A DNA stretch of 64,000 nt, from NCBI GenBank assembly GCA_015698045.1, contig BLAL01000050.1:806001-870000 (forward strand), in the 5' to 3' direction. Made by a program: the position numbers and the translations under genes. Positions 23,614 to 35,572 of this stretch are shown piece after piece (positions within the stretch are counted from its first letter, which is position 1; each line of letters starts with the position of its first letter). The notes under the pieces are model-generated. The model made no database searches, had not been told where the DNA came from, and saw only the letters and a program-made list of their open reading frames with translations. The DNA comes from Rhizophagus clarus. Taxonomy: Eukaryota; Glomeromycota; Glomeromycetes; Glomerales; Glomeraceae.

Positions 23614-24472
23614 TTAATACCCCAAAAGAGATAAAGTAAAGGCCACTCCAAGTGGAACTGTTAAATTATCACTTCCCATTGGACTGATAGCTTCGAAAGA
23701 AGTGCTAACGCTTGCAGAAATTAAAGCTCCGGTAATATAATTTCTAGTTGATAAAGTAGGAGGAGACATTATATACCAAAAGAAAGGAATAGAAATTATA
23801 GTAGCAAAGAAGTTTGCTATTGAGCCCTCAATAGTTTTTTGTCCCATAGATCCCATAACCTGATAGTGATGAGTTCCGTATCTTCTGCCGATGATACTGG
23901 CAAACGCGTCACCAAATGTCATCGCCATAATCCCAGCTATAAGAAAATGTTGATGATTAAAGGAGAAAGAGTAATAGATCCTTGTAAAGAATAACTTAAC
24001 TTACCGATCGCAAGATATTCGCGTCCGCGAGGAAATCCACGTTCCCAACCTTCGTTAAACCATCCAAACAAGAAAGCACATGAAAACGCAAAATATACCG
24101 TACCTAGGGTAGCACCTTTTAGCGGATCTATACAAAAAAAAAATCATTAGTTTGATGCGAATTTACGTTTATATTTACGTTTGCAATTTTAATTTTACCC
24201 ATTGACTTAATCATTCTTATCTTAAAGAAAATATAATTGATGACTACAAAAGAGCTAGTTAAGAATACCACGTATTCCCATTGTTCAAATAAATATAAAA
24301 GTAAAAACATGAAACTTCCGCTTAACACATGAATAATTTTTCGGGTTATATGAACGGGTATGTCAAGAGATCTCTGTGTTATTTCAACAGTTAAAAGGAG
24401 AAGTGATGCATATCCATAAGATATTGCAAGAGCTTTTAGGGTTGCGGACGTTGGGGGAGGAAGAAAAGTCAT
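23614..24472 (-). CDS. CTP-dependent lipid-kinase-like membrane protein (dolichol/phytol/DAG kinase family), 239 aa
   Basis: Exons 24199-24472, 24005-24127 and 23614-23936 total 720 nt. The protein is mostly hydrophobic with about six membrane segments. Family cues are ITRKIIHVLSG in the first third and the CTP-binding-type loop MTFGDAFASIIGRRYG followed by KTIEGSIANF, then SASVSTSFEAISPMGSDNLTVP near the end. These match the SEC59/DGK1/VTE5 polyprenol kinase group, whose members phosphorylate dolichol, phytol or diacylglycerol with CTP in the ER membrane. At 239 residues it is nearer DGK1/VTE5 in size than the larger dolichol kinases. Which lipid it uses cannot be told from sequence alone. 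Confidence 0.85.
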
Positions 24473-25395
24473 TGAAAGTTTGAAATCGCATTCGCCAAAA
24501 ACGGAAAACTTCTATTTATATATAAAAATGAATTAGGTTAATGATCTACAACCTACATTTAAGTTCGCTTAGAAACCGAAAAAAAACGGTATTGGTAATT
24601 GATGTATAAAATAATACAATAATATTGTTATTCAAAACGAATAATAAATAATAATAGATGAAATAAAAAGACGTTCAATATTATAAATAATTGAAAATAT
24701 CCGGAAAAGTGAAAAATGCGACCTGGTTTTTTGGGTGATACAATAATACCTTGAATTTATGACAACTCGCCTTGAAAATGATAAAAAAAAAAAAAAAAAT
24801 TGATTTTATTGATAATGTTAAATAGAAAAGAAAATCGAATTTAAGAAAAAAGATTTATCATGTTCATATTTTTCATTCAAAAAATCCTTATTAGATGGAT
24901 TATTATTTCGCTTTGTTTTCGTGCCCTTATTTGGCTTAATTGGATGAGTTTTATATTAGCTATTTATTGACATGTTTGAAAGCTTTGATAAACCTTAATT
25001 TTTAATTTATATTTTTTATGTAAAGAATAATTTCCATTTTCATACAACAAAAGATTACCCTTGAATTCTTATATTCCTTTCGTCGCGAAAAACCGTATTT
25101 TTGCATTGTTTCGATAATCTATTTTAAATTAGACGTTTCATCTTTAGAAAGCTTCTCATTGTTAAAGATTTCCCTTAAAAATTTATATAATATATTATGG
25201 CGAAAAACGTTAATATTTTATTACATTATTACATTATATTATTATATTACGAACAAAATTAAATTAATTAATTCGCATAGTTTCTGGTAATATTTGTTAT
25301 TAAATTAAATTAAACTAGTAAACGTATAATAATGCCATTAATTAGAATATGAGATAATAGTATTCATTAATAAATGTATTGTAACTTTCTGGGAA
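24473..25395. other. AT-rich intergenic region
   Basis: About 920 bp with no open frame of note; holds an A tract near 24782 and ATTACATTATATT-type short repeats near 25220-25250. It should contain the promoter of the lipid-kinase-like gene on its left side. Confidence 0.6.
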
Positions 25396-25876
25396 TCACT
25401 GGGTTTGGGAAGCGGCATTAGTCGTAAGTTGGGTATTGGACACGTTGACATTGTTCAAAGGGCCTACCATTTGGATAGGATTGATAGGATTCCTTCCTTC
25501 TTCATACATCATAAAACAAAATTATTTATTAATAAAAGATATTTAATTTAAAGAAAAGGTAAGTTTAAAGGATAAAATTTTGCTTACGAAGACTTTTGTG
25601 TCTAAAATATACCAAGGATGTTAACGTAATGTTCTTTAATAATTAAAATAAAATAACATATTTTCATTTACCGATAATAAATATATTTAGCTGATTGACG
25701 ATGAGAAATCGACCGACTTATCACCGTGTAAGGATTTTTAAGATGTCTGCATTTTCTCATACCTTCTTTAATAATTTCGTCATCAATCTAAAAAAGAATA
25801 AATAAGATTGGGCAATATTCTAATTTTATTGTAATTTTTCTAACAATCAACATACATGTGGGCGATGTTTTGCCAT
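25396..25876 (-). CDS. Small hypothetical basic protein (83 aa)
   Basis: Four small exons (25856-25876, 25672-25787, 25588-25601, 25396-25496) sum to 252 nt. The first exon gives only MAKHRPH and the third is 14 nt. All junctions are GT-AG. The last acceptor is preceded by a second AG three bases upstream (AGAAG), so an 84-residue form is possible. The product is basic in its first two thirds (IIKEGMRKCRHLKNPYTV, HRQSAKYIYYRHKSLRR) and polar, Asn/Thr-rich at the end. No signal peptide, membrane segment or known domain. The model depends on very short exons, so expression data would settle it. Confidence 0.55.
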
Positions 25877-26740
25877 TTTTAACAATTATTTTAGCAAAGA
25901 GAATAACGATTATATACGAGCGCAAAAAAAAGAAATATATATAATGAAATAAGGAATAAAAAAAATAAAGAGAGAGTAAAGAATTCATGATTCTATTGTA
26001 TTTATTATTAAATTGTGAAAGTTGAACTTATTTTGCCTTAAATTGGGTATGTGCTTACTGTATATTACTGTATGATTAATTCAATGCTTTGATTCATATA
26101 TTATATATACAAGCTGAAAGAGTTCAAGTACGTGATCGAACATCACTTTCATTCATTTCCATTGTTGCAATCGTGCTAGTAAATAAACAGTAAACAAAGT
26201 ATTTGTTCTTACTAATGAAGATTTCTTATTACATATATACAATAAATAGCACTATCAACAATCTTGAATTTCTTGAATTTTGTATTCACAATACAAATGA
26301 TAAAGTTGATTAGCTAATTATAAACCAATCAACCTACAAATCTAAAGATTGGAAATCTAAATATTTTGAAAGAATTCTTTTCTCCCTTTAAACTCTCCTT
26401 TTCCCGGTAACCAATGCCAGCTCGTCAAATATAATTCGGTAAATCGAATATTAATCAAAAATATCATCATATTATTAATATCTTATCTAAACCAAATCCT
26501 ATTGATAATCATTAATTAACTAATCATTTCAAAATTCAATTTCGAACTTGAATAATGGATTATTATGGATTCTGATCCCAATTGATGTTTGAATATGCAA
26601 ATATATTCAAATATCAAAAGATCAAATATTTGGACAGAAACTTTAAATAATCATTTTAAGTTAGTTCTATTTACCATTCTAGAGTAAATATTTGTTATAA
26701 GTGCAAAATCTCATTTCCGCATCATCCTAGACCCGGGGTC

Positions 26741-26817
26741 TATATATGTGTGTGTGTAAATATATATGTGTGTAAATATATATATATATGTACAGTATAT
26801 ATATATATATATATATT
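26741..26817. repeat. (TA)n/(TG)n microsatellite
   Basis: Mixed TATATG, TGTGTG and TATATATA runs, one long TA stretch at the right end. Confidence 0.9.
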
Positions 26818-26919
26818 ATGTTAAGGATGCATATCTCCATCTCTTGTTTCCTTTTTATATCTTTTGGTCAAAAAGATATGAAACAAATACGCTATTTAAA
26901 TAAATTATCTCCTGATATA

Positions 26920-26970
26920 ATTCCACCTTAGGTTAAGGATCATCAGGCATCCTTAACCTAAGGTGGGAAT
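26920..26970. repeat. Strong inverted repeat (21/22-nt arms, 8-nt loop)
   Basis: The left arm 26920-26940 (ATTCCACCTTAGGTTAAGG plus AT) and the right arm 26949-26970 are inverse copies with one single-base indel, around the loop CATCAGGC. There is no T-rich tail or adjacent gene end that would suggest a terminator. A half-copy of the arm (GTTAAGGAT) occurs at 26820-26828. Confidence 0.9.
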
Positions 26971-28164
26971 ACAATGAATTTTCCTCTGCTTAGTATATGT
27001 TTGAAGTCCATTTAACATAACTCTTTCCACGCGTAAATTATTTAGTTTCTCATTATAATTAAATATACTAATATTAAACCTTAATCAAATTAGTATAATT
27101 CTTTTCCTCTTCTTTACTATCTTTGACTACATCTTTCTCTAATGTTCGCCCATATAATCCATTCCTTCTTCACTATTCTTTTTTAACAGTTTTATTGTTT
27201 TCATTCTCTTTAGTTATCTCTCTCAAAGAAGAGTATCTGTTCATATGCAAAAAAAAAAATGTTTTAAGTTTTCCCCGTTTTTTTCAAGATTAAAAAAATT
27301 CTCTTTTTAATATAAAAATAATGTTCATACATACCTTTAAAATCTGAGAGCTAAAGGATTATAACTATTAATGTAAACAACTTTATTTCTGGTATAACTA
27401 ATATAAAGTTACCAAATGATGTTTTTAAATAGATATTTAGAAAAAGGGTTTAATAAACTTACCAGAATCTTACATTATGTTATTAAATTAACCAGCATTT
27501 TTAAATTATCTTGTTTCAAGGTCCTAAAATTTTGAACAAGGTAAAAAAAAATTTTTCGATTTGTGTAGCATTTTAACTATTTATCTTATCTATCTTGTGA
27601 AACATCAAAATTTCAATAATCTCGAGATCAGACGGTTTTCTGAGATATCCATTTCAAATATTATCTGAATTATTATTTTACGTTGTTTCAGATAATATAT
27701 ATTTATATAAATAACATTCGATAAAATTTTCTGAAATATTATAACGAAGAAAAAAAAATTTTTATCGGACTTGGCAGAAGTTCAAGTTATTTTGCACTTA
27801 AATAGTAAATATTCTGAATAGAAGAATGTTTTAGAGACAATATAGATAAAATTTTTGAAAAAATATCATAATAGAAAAGAAAAATATTAAGCTTATCATG
27901 CTGTATGCGTCATATTTATTGGTAGAAAATTTAATTTGGTCTGTTCTCACTCAATGATCGGAGAATTCCCTTCATGGGCATTCATACCTGATTGGTTGAA
28001 AACTCAAGCTCATATATATCTTGACCTGATAAAGAAATTATATTGTGGAATTTTTTTTCTTTTTCATTGGAGAATTCCATTTATACCCGGTTTAAAATTA
28101 TAATTGAGAAACTAAGCAAAGTAATCTTGAATTGTGCAATATTTTGGTTTAGTAAATATTATAG

Positions 28165-28511
28165 CGGTCAACTCTTCTTACAACGAATTTTGAACGAATT
28201 ATGCGATATAGCGAGTCTTGAGTATGGTACAGCGAATTTTACTAATTAATTGCTGTATACCGTTTAACGAAGTAAATTCTATAAACTATGTATAAAATGA
28301 TACTCCTTATAATGAATTTTTAGTTATATCGAATGTTTCTTAAATATCTACGAAGATATTTTGTGTGTCCCGATTCTTTTCATTTGTAAAGTACCGCAAT
28401 ATATACAAAATTTACCAGCTTTTTCCATTATATCGGACTTCGCTATAGCATTTTCTTATAACGAAGGTCCGATCGGCCCGGACGTCTATTCGTTATAGCA
28501 AGAGTTGACTG
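28165..28511. mobile_element. MITE-like element with pogo/Tigger-type terminal inverted repeats
   Basis: The right end reads, on the minus strand, CAGTCAACTCTTGCTATAAC followed by GAAT. The left end on the plus strand reads CGGTCAACTCTTCTTACAAC followed by GAAT. These are imperfect inverted copies about 350 bp apart. The right end is bordered by TA, as expected for Tc1/mariner-pogo insertions; the left has TAG. Inside there is no transposase frame, so it would be a non-autonomous copy. Subterminal segments also repeat the TATAGC and ACGAA words. Confidence 0.7.
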
Positions 28512-28866
28512 TATATATATATATATAATTTACTTTAATATAACTTTCAGTTATATGGCTTGCATGAACTTTAAAATATTCCTTTTTATTATTTCTATTA
28601 CTTTTGAAATAGTTTATTTCCAAATAGTTAGCATTCTACTGTCCAATGAATATATAACCAATCTAAACAATGTATAATAATGTAAACATAAAAATGCAAA
28701 CAAGTACAAAAAAATTAAATGTGGATAAATATATAAATATTTATTAAGAAAATTAATGTTAAAATATTGTTTCCTCTTTTAATCTATCTAATAATATAAT
28801 GTTTAAATTGAAAGTCATAATTAAAGTACTTGTAATATTTTAATAAATTTAAATATCAAACTTTTA

Positions 28867-29713
28867 TTATGAGGGAATAGCATTAAAAAAATGAAATACT
28901 TCTTCTTCATCAACTACAGCAACCTTAGTACCACAAGTTTCACATACAACAGGATAATAGGTTTCTTGCTCAGTAATTGATTCGTTAGATAATTCCTCAT
29001 TCTTGCTTTTACGATTTCTATTTTTGAGTCTACTTTCGTCATACAATAATTTTTCTGTTTTAATAATTTTACAATTTTCAACAAAAATCGCGCGATACTG
29101 ATTCGAATAAAGTTCGTGTCTTTAATTGAAATTATAAATGATTAAATTTGAAACAAAATATCTTAATATAAACTTACTTAAACTATTTACCTTTGTGTAT
29201 GATAACTTAATGGAGTGAAACATAAAGGACAAGATAATATGGCATCTGTTCCACCTGGTATCTCTGATGATTTTGATGTCGATATTTTTTGTTTAGCTTT
29301 TGAAGAGTATCCTATATAAATACGAAATTATTTAATGTTTGAAATAACAAAATATTTTATATAGAGTAAATTTAACGTACGAGATAATTTCTTTTTCATC
29401 CAAAGCTCATCTTGATTGTCTAATTCTGAATCGTATAAAAGTTCATCATTTGTCAATTTTTTTCTTTGCGCTTGCTTTAACCTTTTCTTTAGTTCTAAAA
29501 AAGTATTAGTCGCACTTTGCTCGAATCAGAAATTTTTTTCGAATTACAAAAGAATTAATATTATAGTACACAGTATATGTCAATACCTTTAGAAGAAGCT
29601 TCGGAAACTTCAGTTTCTTCATCTGTTGTATCTGAATCGAAATATAACTTATCATAATATTCTTCTTCATTATCCGAATCATTATTAGTGGAAATGATTT
29701 TTGAAGAGGACAT
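28867..29713 (-). CDS. E2F-associated phosphoprotein (EAPP) homologue
   Basis: Four or more exons from the ATG at 29711-29713 to the TAA at 28867-28869. The N-terminus is acidic and Ser/Asp-rich (NNDSDNEEEYYDKLYFDSD), then a LYDSELDNQDELWMKKK block. A conserved cysteine block follows: SCPLCFTPLSYHTQRHEL, SNQYRAIFVENCKI, and at the end YPVVCETCGTKVAVVDEEEV and FHFFNAIPS. The two C-x2-C pairs probably bind zinc. This order and these words are those of the EAPP family, which in animals binds E2F factors; the role in fungi is not established. It starts 119 bp from the divergent MUS81 start. Confidence 0.9.
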
Positions 29714-29832
29714 TACAAATGAATTTAGAAATTAGAATGGAACCGCGTGATAAATAATGATCTCACGTGATTCCGTGATGTTATATAATGATCGATGTCA
29801 TTTTACGCGTTTCGATTATTTCTCGTACTAAA
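29714..29832. promoter_or_regulatory. Shared promoter region of EAPP homologue and MUS81
   Basis: 119 bp between the two start codons of divergently transcribed genes. It contains the inverted words TCACGTGATTCCGTGA-like (CACGTGA at about 29763) and an ACGCGTTTCG block. ACGCGT is the core of the MCB/MBF site of G1/S genes in other fungi; use here is an inference. Confidence 0.45.
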
Positions 29833-31873
29833 ATGCCACCAAAACGAAAAATACCCCCCTGTGGTAATCCTTTATATTTATTATGGTTAGAAGAGTGGAT
29901 GCAAGAAGCTAAAGCTATCAACAATAATAAAAGTTATTATGTTTATAAAAAGGTTATATAAAATTTGAACTTTATATACTATCTATTTTTCGTTATTTAT
30001 GTATACATTCATTATAAAAAGGCCCATGATTCAGTGGAAAAATATCCAATACCTTTTCAACACCCAGCTGAGGCCACAATTTTAAATGGCATTGGACCTA
30101 CATTAATACAAAAATTAGAAAGAAAACTAAAGCAACATTGTGAAGAAAATAGTCAACCTATGCCTTCGCGACCTGGTAGCTTTCAAATAATATTATCGTT
30201 ATATTATTTTTATCAAATTTTGATTGAAATTATTTTACATAGATGAAGAAACAATACGTGCATTAAGTCAAAACATTGATCAAAATCAAGAATTTAAATC
30301 TACTGAACATGAATCTAAAAAACAAAAGAAAGCTACAGTACCTAAAGCCTATATCCCACAATATCGTTCAGGATCTTATGCAATTATGTTAGCACTTTAC
30401 AAATCTTGTGAATTTGAATCAACTCCATCAATGACGAAAACGGAACTTATAAAGGAAGCTCAACAATATTGTGATGCATCTTTTGATATGCCAAGTGCTA
30501 ATCAAAAATATTATACAGCTTGGAGTTGTATGAAAACTTTATTGGATAAGGATTACGTTTACAAGAATGGTTATCCGGTAAGATTTTCATTGACTGAATC
30601 CGGGCTCAAAATTGCAAAACAAATGGTACAGGCCGCTAAATCACAAGGAAAAGTGATTTTCCCAGATGTTGATATAGATAAACATGAAGCTGAAAGATAC
30701 GCTGAACGCGAAGTATCTCTTTCCGTCAATGATAATTTAAACTATCCTAGATGTAAAGAACCAGGAATTATCAACTTAAATAACTCAGAAATGTTTTTGA
30801 AAAACGATTTCAACAAAATTGGAAGTACTCAATTAAACAAGTCGATTATGAAATCGGCAACTTCAACTTCAACGATATCATCTGTTAATAAATCAAACTC
30901 ATTTGCTGATATTAAACCTGTAGAATGGGCACCTGGTACTTTTGAAGTAATTTTGATTTTGGATAACAGGGAAGTCAAATTAAAGAAGGATCGTGATTAT
31001 ATTCAAGACTCTTTACAACAAAAAGGTTTAAAGGTATCAGTTAGAAATTTGGAACTTGGTGATGTTATTTGGGTGGCACGTAAATGTAATAGTTTGACAC
31101 AAGACGAGATTGTCTTGGACTATGTTATAGAAAGAAAAAGAATGGACGACTTAGTTAGTAGCATTAAAGATGGAAGATTCAGAGAGCAAAAGTTTCGTCT
31201 TTCAAGATCTGGTATAGGACAAATAATTTATCTTATCGAAGATTATAATTTGAAGGAAGTTGCGGAATTTGGAATTGACACAATTAAATCTGCAATGACG
31301 TCCACTCAAGTACTGAATGGTTTCTTTTTGAAACGTACTGGTGCAATTGATCAAAGTATTGATTATTTAGTTAGAATGACAAATATGCTAAAGAAATTAT
31401 ATGAGGTTTGTCTTGTCAAATACAATTTATTATGCCCCAAATTCGTGTGTAATTAATATTTTTTTTTCTATTAGAATACAACTTTACATGCTATTCCAGA
31501 TGGGGCAATTTATCGTGCTAATTTCTTGGACTTGAAACAACATCTTGCCACTATTTATACGAATTGTACGTTTCACGTGTCATTTGCTTCATATTCCGAT
31601 CTTAATAGTAAAAGTAGGTCTTTAACATTGAAAGACACTTTTATAAAGTTGTTAATGACTATTAGAGGATTAAGTGTTGAGAAGGCTGCAGAGATTGTCA
31701 AAATTTATCCAACTCCATATCATTTATTTGACGCTTTTGATTTTTTGGACAATGAAGAAGAAAAAAAGAAAATGCTTATGAACATTGGCGGAAATATGGT
31801 TCGTAGAAAGAATATTGGTTCAGCTCTAAGTGAAAAAATTTATCAAATTTGGAATAGTGATATTTACTTGTAA
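29833..31873 (+). CDS. MUS81: MUS81, structure-specific endonuclease catalytic subunit (611 aa)
   Basis: Exons 29833-29952, 30022-30175, 30243-31405 and 31475-31873 total 1836 nt. The order of parts fits Mus81: an N-terminal helix-hairpin-helix type region (GNPLYLLWLEEW, ILNGIGPTLIQKLERKL), a winged-helix-like block (SYAIMLALYKS ... YTAWSCMKTLLDKDYVY), then the XPF-type nuclease domain and a C-terminal helical pair (LMTIRGLSVEKAAEIV). Active-site residues are present: LILDNRE, the LGDVIWVA block, and the ERKRMDDL signature (ERKxxxD), followed by DGRFREQKFRL. Mus81 pairs with an Eme1-type partner to cut branched DNA at stalled forks and recombination joints. The start gives MPPKRK, a basic stretch normal for a nuclear protein. 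No defects seen. Confidence 0.97.
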
Positions 31874-32594
31874 AAGAATTTAAAAAGTTAATGCGATTGT
31901 ACAAGAACCATTTTCTTTGTAACTTTTTAACCTAAAAATGGCAAAAATTTTGAATAAAATTCATTCACGAAATTCTCCTATCTGTAAGCGGTTTGCTAGG
32001 AAATTAAGTTCCAAATGAAAGAATCTAAGCGTTTTTAAGTATTAAACTTCTACCTGGATATTATATAAATTATATAAATTACGCAAAAAAAATTCTTTAT
32101 TCTTCATGTTCGTTTACATCAAATTTATGGGTGGGTACAATGTTATTAGACTTCAGTCAACCATTTACGGTATACTTTTCAATAAACTTAACCTATATCA
32201 CTTGCTATTTCTAAATAAATTTACGGTTTTATTAGTCAAATAATCATAGCTTAGGCAAGATGTTTGAGATTTTATTACAGGATTAAATAATAATAATGTA
32301 TGATAATTATCTTTATTATAATTACGTGCATCTTACAAAGTTACAATTTATAAATAAAAAAGAAGATAAAAAAGGGATCGGAATTACAAAAGTGCAATAA
32401 TTAGAATTGCTTCAATTTTTTGTAGATTTTGTAGTGTGTAAATTACAGTCTTTATAATTAATTTATCCTTTTTAAATACATGGATAGGTTTAGATCTCTA
32501 ATTACATTTATTCCCTGTATTTTACACGAATAAAATTTTAATGTATACGGTAGATTCATTCATAGACAGAATGTAGGTCTTAAATACCAAAACT
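31874..32594. other. Intergenic between convergent MUS81 and NOG1
   Basis: About 720 bp of AT-rich DNA between two 3' ends. It should contain both polyadenylation regions; several AATAAA words are present. No gene seen. Confidence 0.6.
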
Positions 32595-35301
32595 TTATCG
32601 CCAATCTTTCTTTCCAATAGTCATTTTAGAACTAAACAAATGTTTAGGTTTTTTAACTTTTATTCTTCTATCAGACTCCCCAACTTTAGCAAGCAAATTA
32701 GATTTTCTCTGGAAGAGTTTCTTTTGTTTTTCAGTTTCCTTTTGTTGCTACAAAGAGACAAGAAAATCAATAAATGCATTAAATTATTGGTATATAAATT
32801 AGAATAATAATAAAATTATAATACTTTAGTATCTGCTAATCCGGCAACACTGCGGTCACGTACAGCACTTTTCGAACGAGCTACACTTATAGAACGTGAA
32901 GCTTGTGGTGATGATGGTGGATAATCAATATCCATATTATCCGTCTCTGGTCGTTTACGTTTCCGACTTAAACTACGACCTCGAATTGCACTCGTATCCA
33001 ACCCTAACTGACCTAGTTGTTCTTCCATCTCTTCAACAGACTAAGTAAATAAAAGAAATATTACTAACGAGAAATCTTTTTAGATCTAAAAAAAATTAAT
33101 TTATTTATACCTTTGTGATTACAGTTCTAGGCATAACAGGACGATTTTTCATCATCTTCCTAGCCCTATGAGCTTGTATAATTAATTTCTTTTTCTCTTT
33201 AATAGTTTCTGCTAATCTCTTTGTTTCTTCTTCTTCAGAGTCAACCTAAGTAAAATAATTTTCACAAATACATAAATAAATCATGAAGTTATAGTTTGTG
33301 AAATGTGCGTTAAGTACCATTTCCTCTACAGAATCATAATATCCCTCAGCCTCGAGTTTTTGTTCTTCACGTTCCAATGCATCCAATTTTTCTGCAATAT
33401 CAGGATCAACGAAATCCACTATGTTTTTTCCGTCCATAATTTCCGGAATGACATCATATTTCCATTCATCATTCTTCAATAGATATTTTTCTAAGCAATA
33501 TGTAATTTTTATGTTAAGAAACAATAAAACCATTTGCAGTTTCTAATATAGTAGATCTCAAACTCACTCTTTAAATCAACATTAAATACACCCGGTCCAC
33601 CACCCTCTGCTTCCAAATCTCTTTCCAATTTACGTCTTTTAGGATCTTTCATATCATATAATGGTCTACCTTTCACTTGTTCGGGAATAAAGGGTGTTCG
33701 TGGTATATCGTCACGTGCTTGTGGTTCTGCAAGATGAATTTTGTTGATGACCTCGTTGATCTTATTTCCTCTAAGTTTGAAATCAACACGAGCCGCCAAC
33801 AATTTATCGCATGCCTAACAAAAAGAAAAATGAGTAATTACAGACAAAATAACGTGATCTCATACAATTAAATTCTTACAGTGTTTCTCACGTCTATGAC
33901 ACCTTCATCTGTATGACAACTTAATTGAACTATCTGAACACCATCTTTTTCGGCAATTTCTTTCAACATAAGTTGCTCATCTTCAGGCAAGTCTTCTGGA
34001 CGCGTGACATCAATTTTATTGATGACAATGAACGTCGGCTTATTGACAAACAATGGTTTGATATTTTGATATAGTGTTATCTATAAAGAAAGCGATTATA
34101 AGAAAATATATTCTGGAAAAGGAATCATTAGTGAAATAATATATAACTAACTTGATCTTTAACACTATATCCACACTGTTCTGAGAGGTCCATAAAAAAC
34201 AAAATGCAAGAGCGAAGATGGGCCAATGCTGTAACTGATTGCATTTCGATTGTATTCATTTCCTCAAGTGGATGATCTAATATGCCAGGTGTGTCAATTA
34301 CCTAATAAAGAAGAAAATTACTAATTTTCTTATATGGAAATTAAATCAGACATGGCCCCAAAATAAGTTAGATACAAATTCGAAATTTGAAATTCCTTAG
34401 GTAATCACCTAATACCTCTATCAGATTATAAGTTAGAAAGATGTATCGGAATTTTCGATTTATATTTAATTCTCAATTTCGGGACCCATCTTAGTATGTT
34501 AAAATGAATGATTTACCTGCCACCGAAGGTATTTATAATCCATGTGGCCAACAAATAATGACTTTGTTGTAAAGGCATAAGGCTGCACATCGACATCTGC
34601 TCTGGTGATTTTATTCATGAAACTTGATTTTCCAACATTTGGATAACCGCAAATCAAGAGCGTTCTAGTATTTGGATCGATCGAGGGTAGACGAGCCAAA
34701 TGCTGACGAACCTGCTCTAGGTAAGCTAAACTATCTTTCTGGCGTTTCATGATAGTGGCCATCCTAAAATTTTAAGAAACTTAAATAACCTTTGCATATA
34801 ATTAATCAATTCAAATTATTTATATATTACCTTCCAAGAGCTGCCTTTTTTAATTGTTTGCATCGGTATAGCGAATCGCCAAATTTTAATAAGCGAACAT
34901 ACTCCTTAGCAACTTGACTGATTAAGTGACGTGCAGTATTTATTTGAGCTAATGCTATTTTGTAATGATCTTTATCATATAATACATTCATCAAATCTGA
35001 ATAAAATGGATGAATATCCTAGGAAAAAAAAAAGTTACAATGAGGAATTTAAATTTTCGAATAATTTCTTATAATATCTTACATCGAGTTTAGGAAATTC
35101 TTCGAGCATTGCTTTCAATTTTTCCTCAAAGCTATCTTGAGTAAACTTAACCTTACGCATATAAAACTGCCTTATCCTCCCAATTTTGTAATTCTTATGA
35201 ATTACGGTTGGAGTTTTTCTCTGAGTTTTTGAAAGCACGATATCCAAAAAGTCATTAGCCGGTGGAACCGGCTGAATTCGCTTAAAATTATATAATGCCA
35301 T
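32595..35301 (-). CDS. NOG1: NOG1, nucleolar GTP-binding protein 1
   Basis: About ten exons from the ATG at 35299-35301 to the TAA at 32595-32597. The N-terminal helical domain begins [18 protein letters not shown] and includes [19 protein letters not shown]. The OBG/HflX-type GTPase domain has G1 in [13 protein letters not shown]3 in [16 protein letters not shown] and G4 in [15 protein letters not shown]-terminal basic, charged region follows ([19 protein letters not shown], then [11 protein letters not shown]) and the end is [13 protein letters not shown]1 is needed to assemble the 60S ribosomal subunit in the nucleolus. The protein looks complete and of usual size. It is divergent from PAM17. 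Confidence 0.97.
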
Positions 35302-35572
35302 ACTGATTGAATTGAACCAAGAATTTTTCTCGTAAAAAAAAAAAAAAAAAAAATTCAAATAAGAAATTTTGATGTTACACGATTATGCGAATCCTGATTG
35401 GTTGACGAAATCGTAGATTCTCCAGATTATTTTCTAGATTTTCTTTAATAAATTTTGAATTACTAACGTTTACTCATTTTACTTTTACCCTTTTGTAAAT
35501 TTTATTACAAAGTCAAAGTAAATAAAAAGATAAGAAGTTTACAGTATATGACATCCTCTTTATATAACAATA
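35302..35572. promoter_or_regulatory. Shared intergenic promoter of NOG1 and PAM17
   Basis: 271 bp between two divergent start codons. It includes an A/T tract just upstream of NOG1 and a TATATAA word close to the PAM17 start (about 35561). Confidence 0.4.

Larger units (their letters stand above)
25877..28866. other. Non-coding region with hairpin and MITE
   Basis: Three kilobases with no supported gene. It holds a TA/TG microsatellite (26741-26817), a strong hairpin (26920-26970) and a MITE-like element (about 28165-28511). A 68-codon frame at 28043-28249 overlaps the MITE and is not called. Confidence 0.65.
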
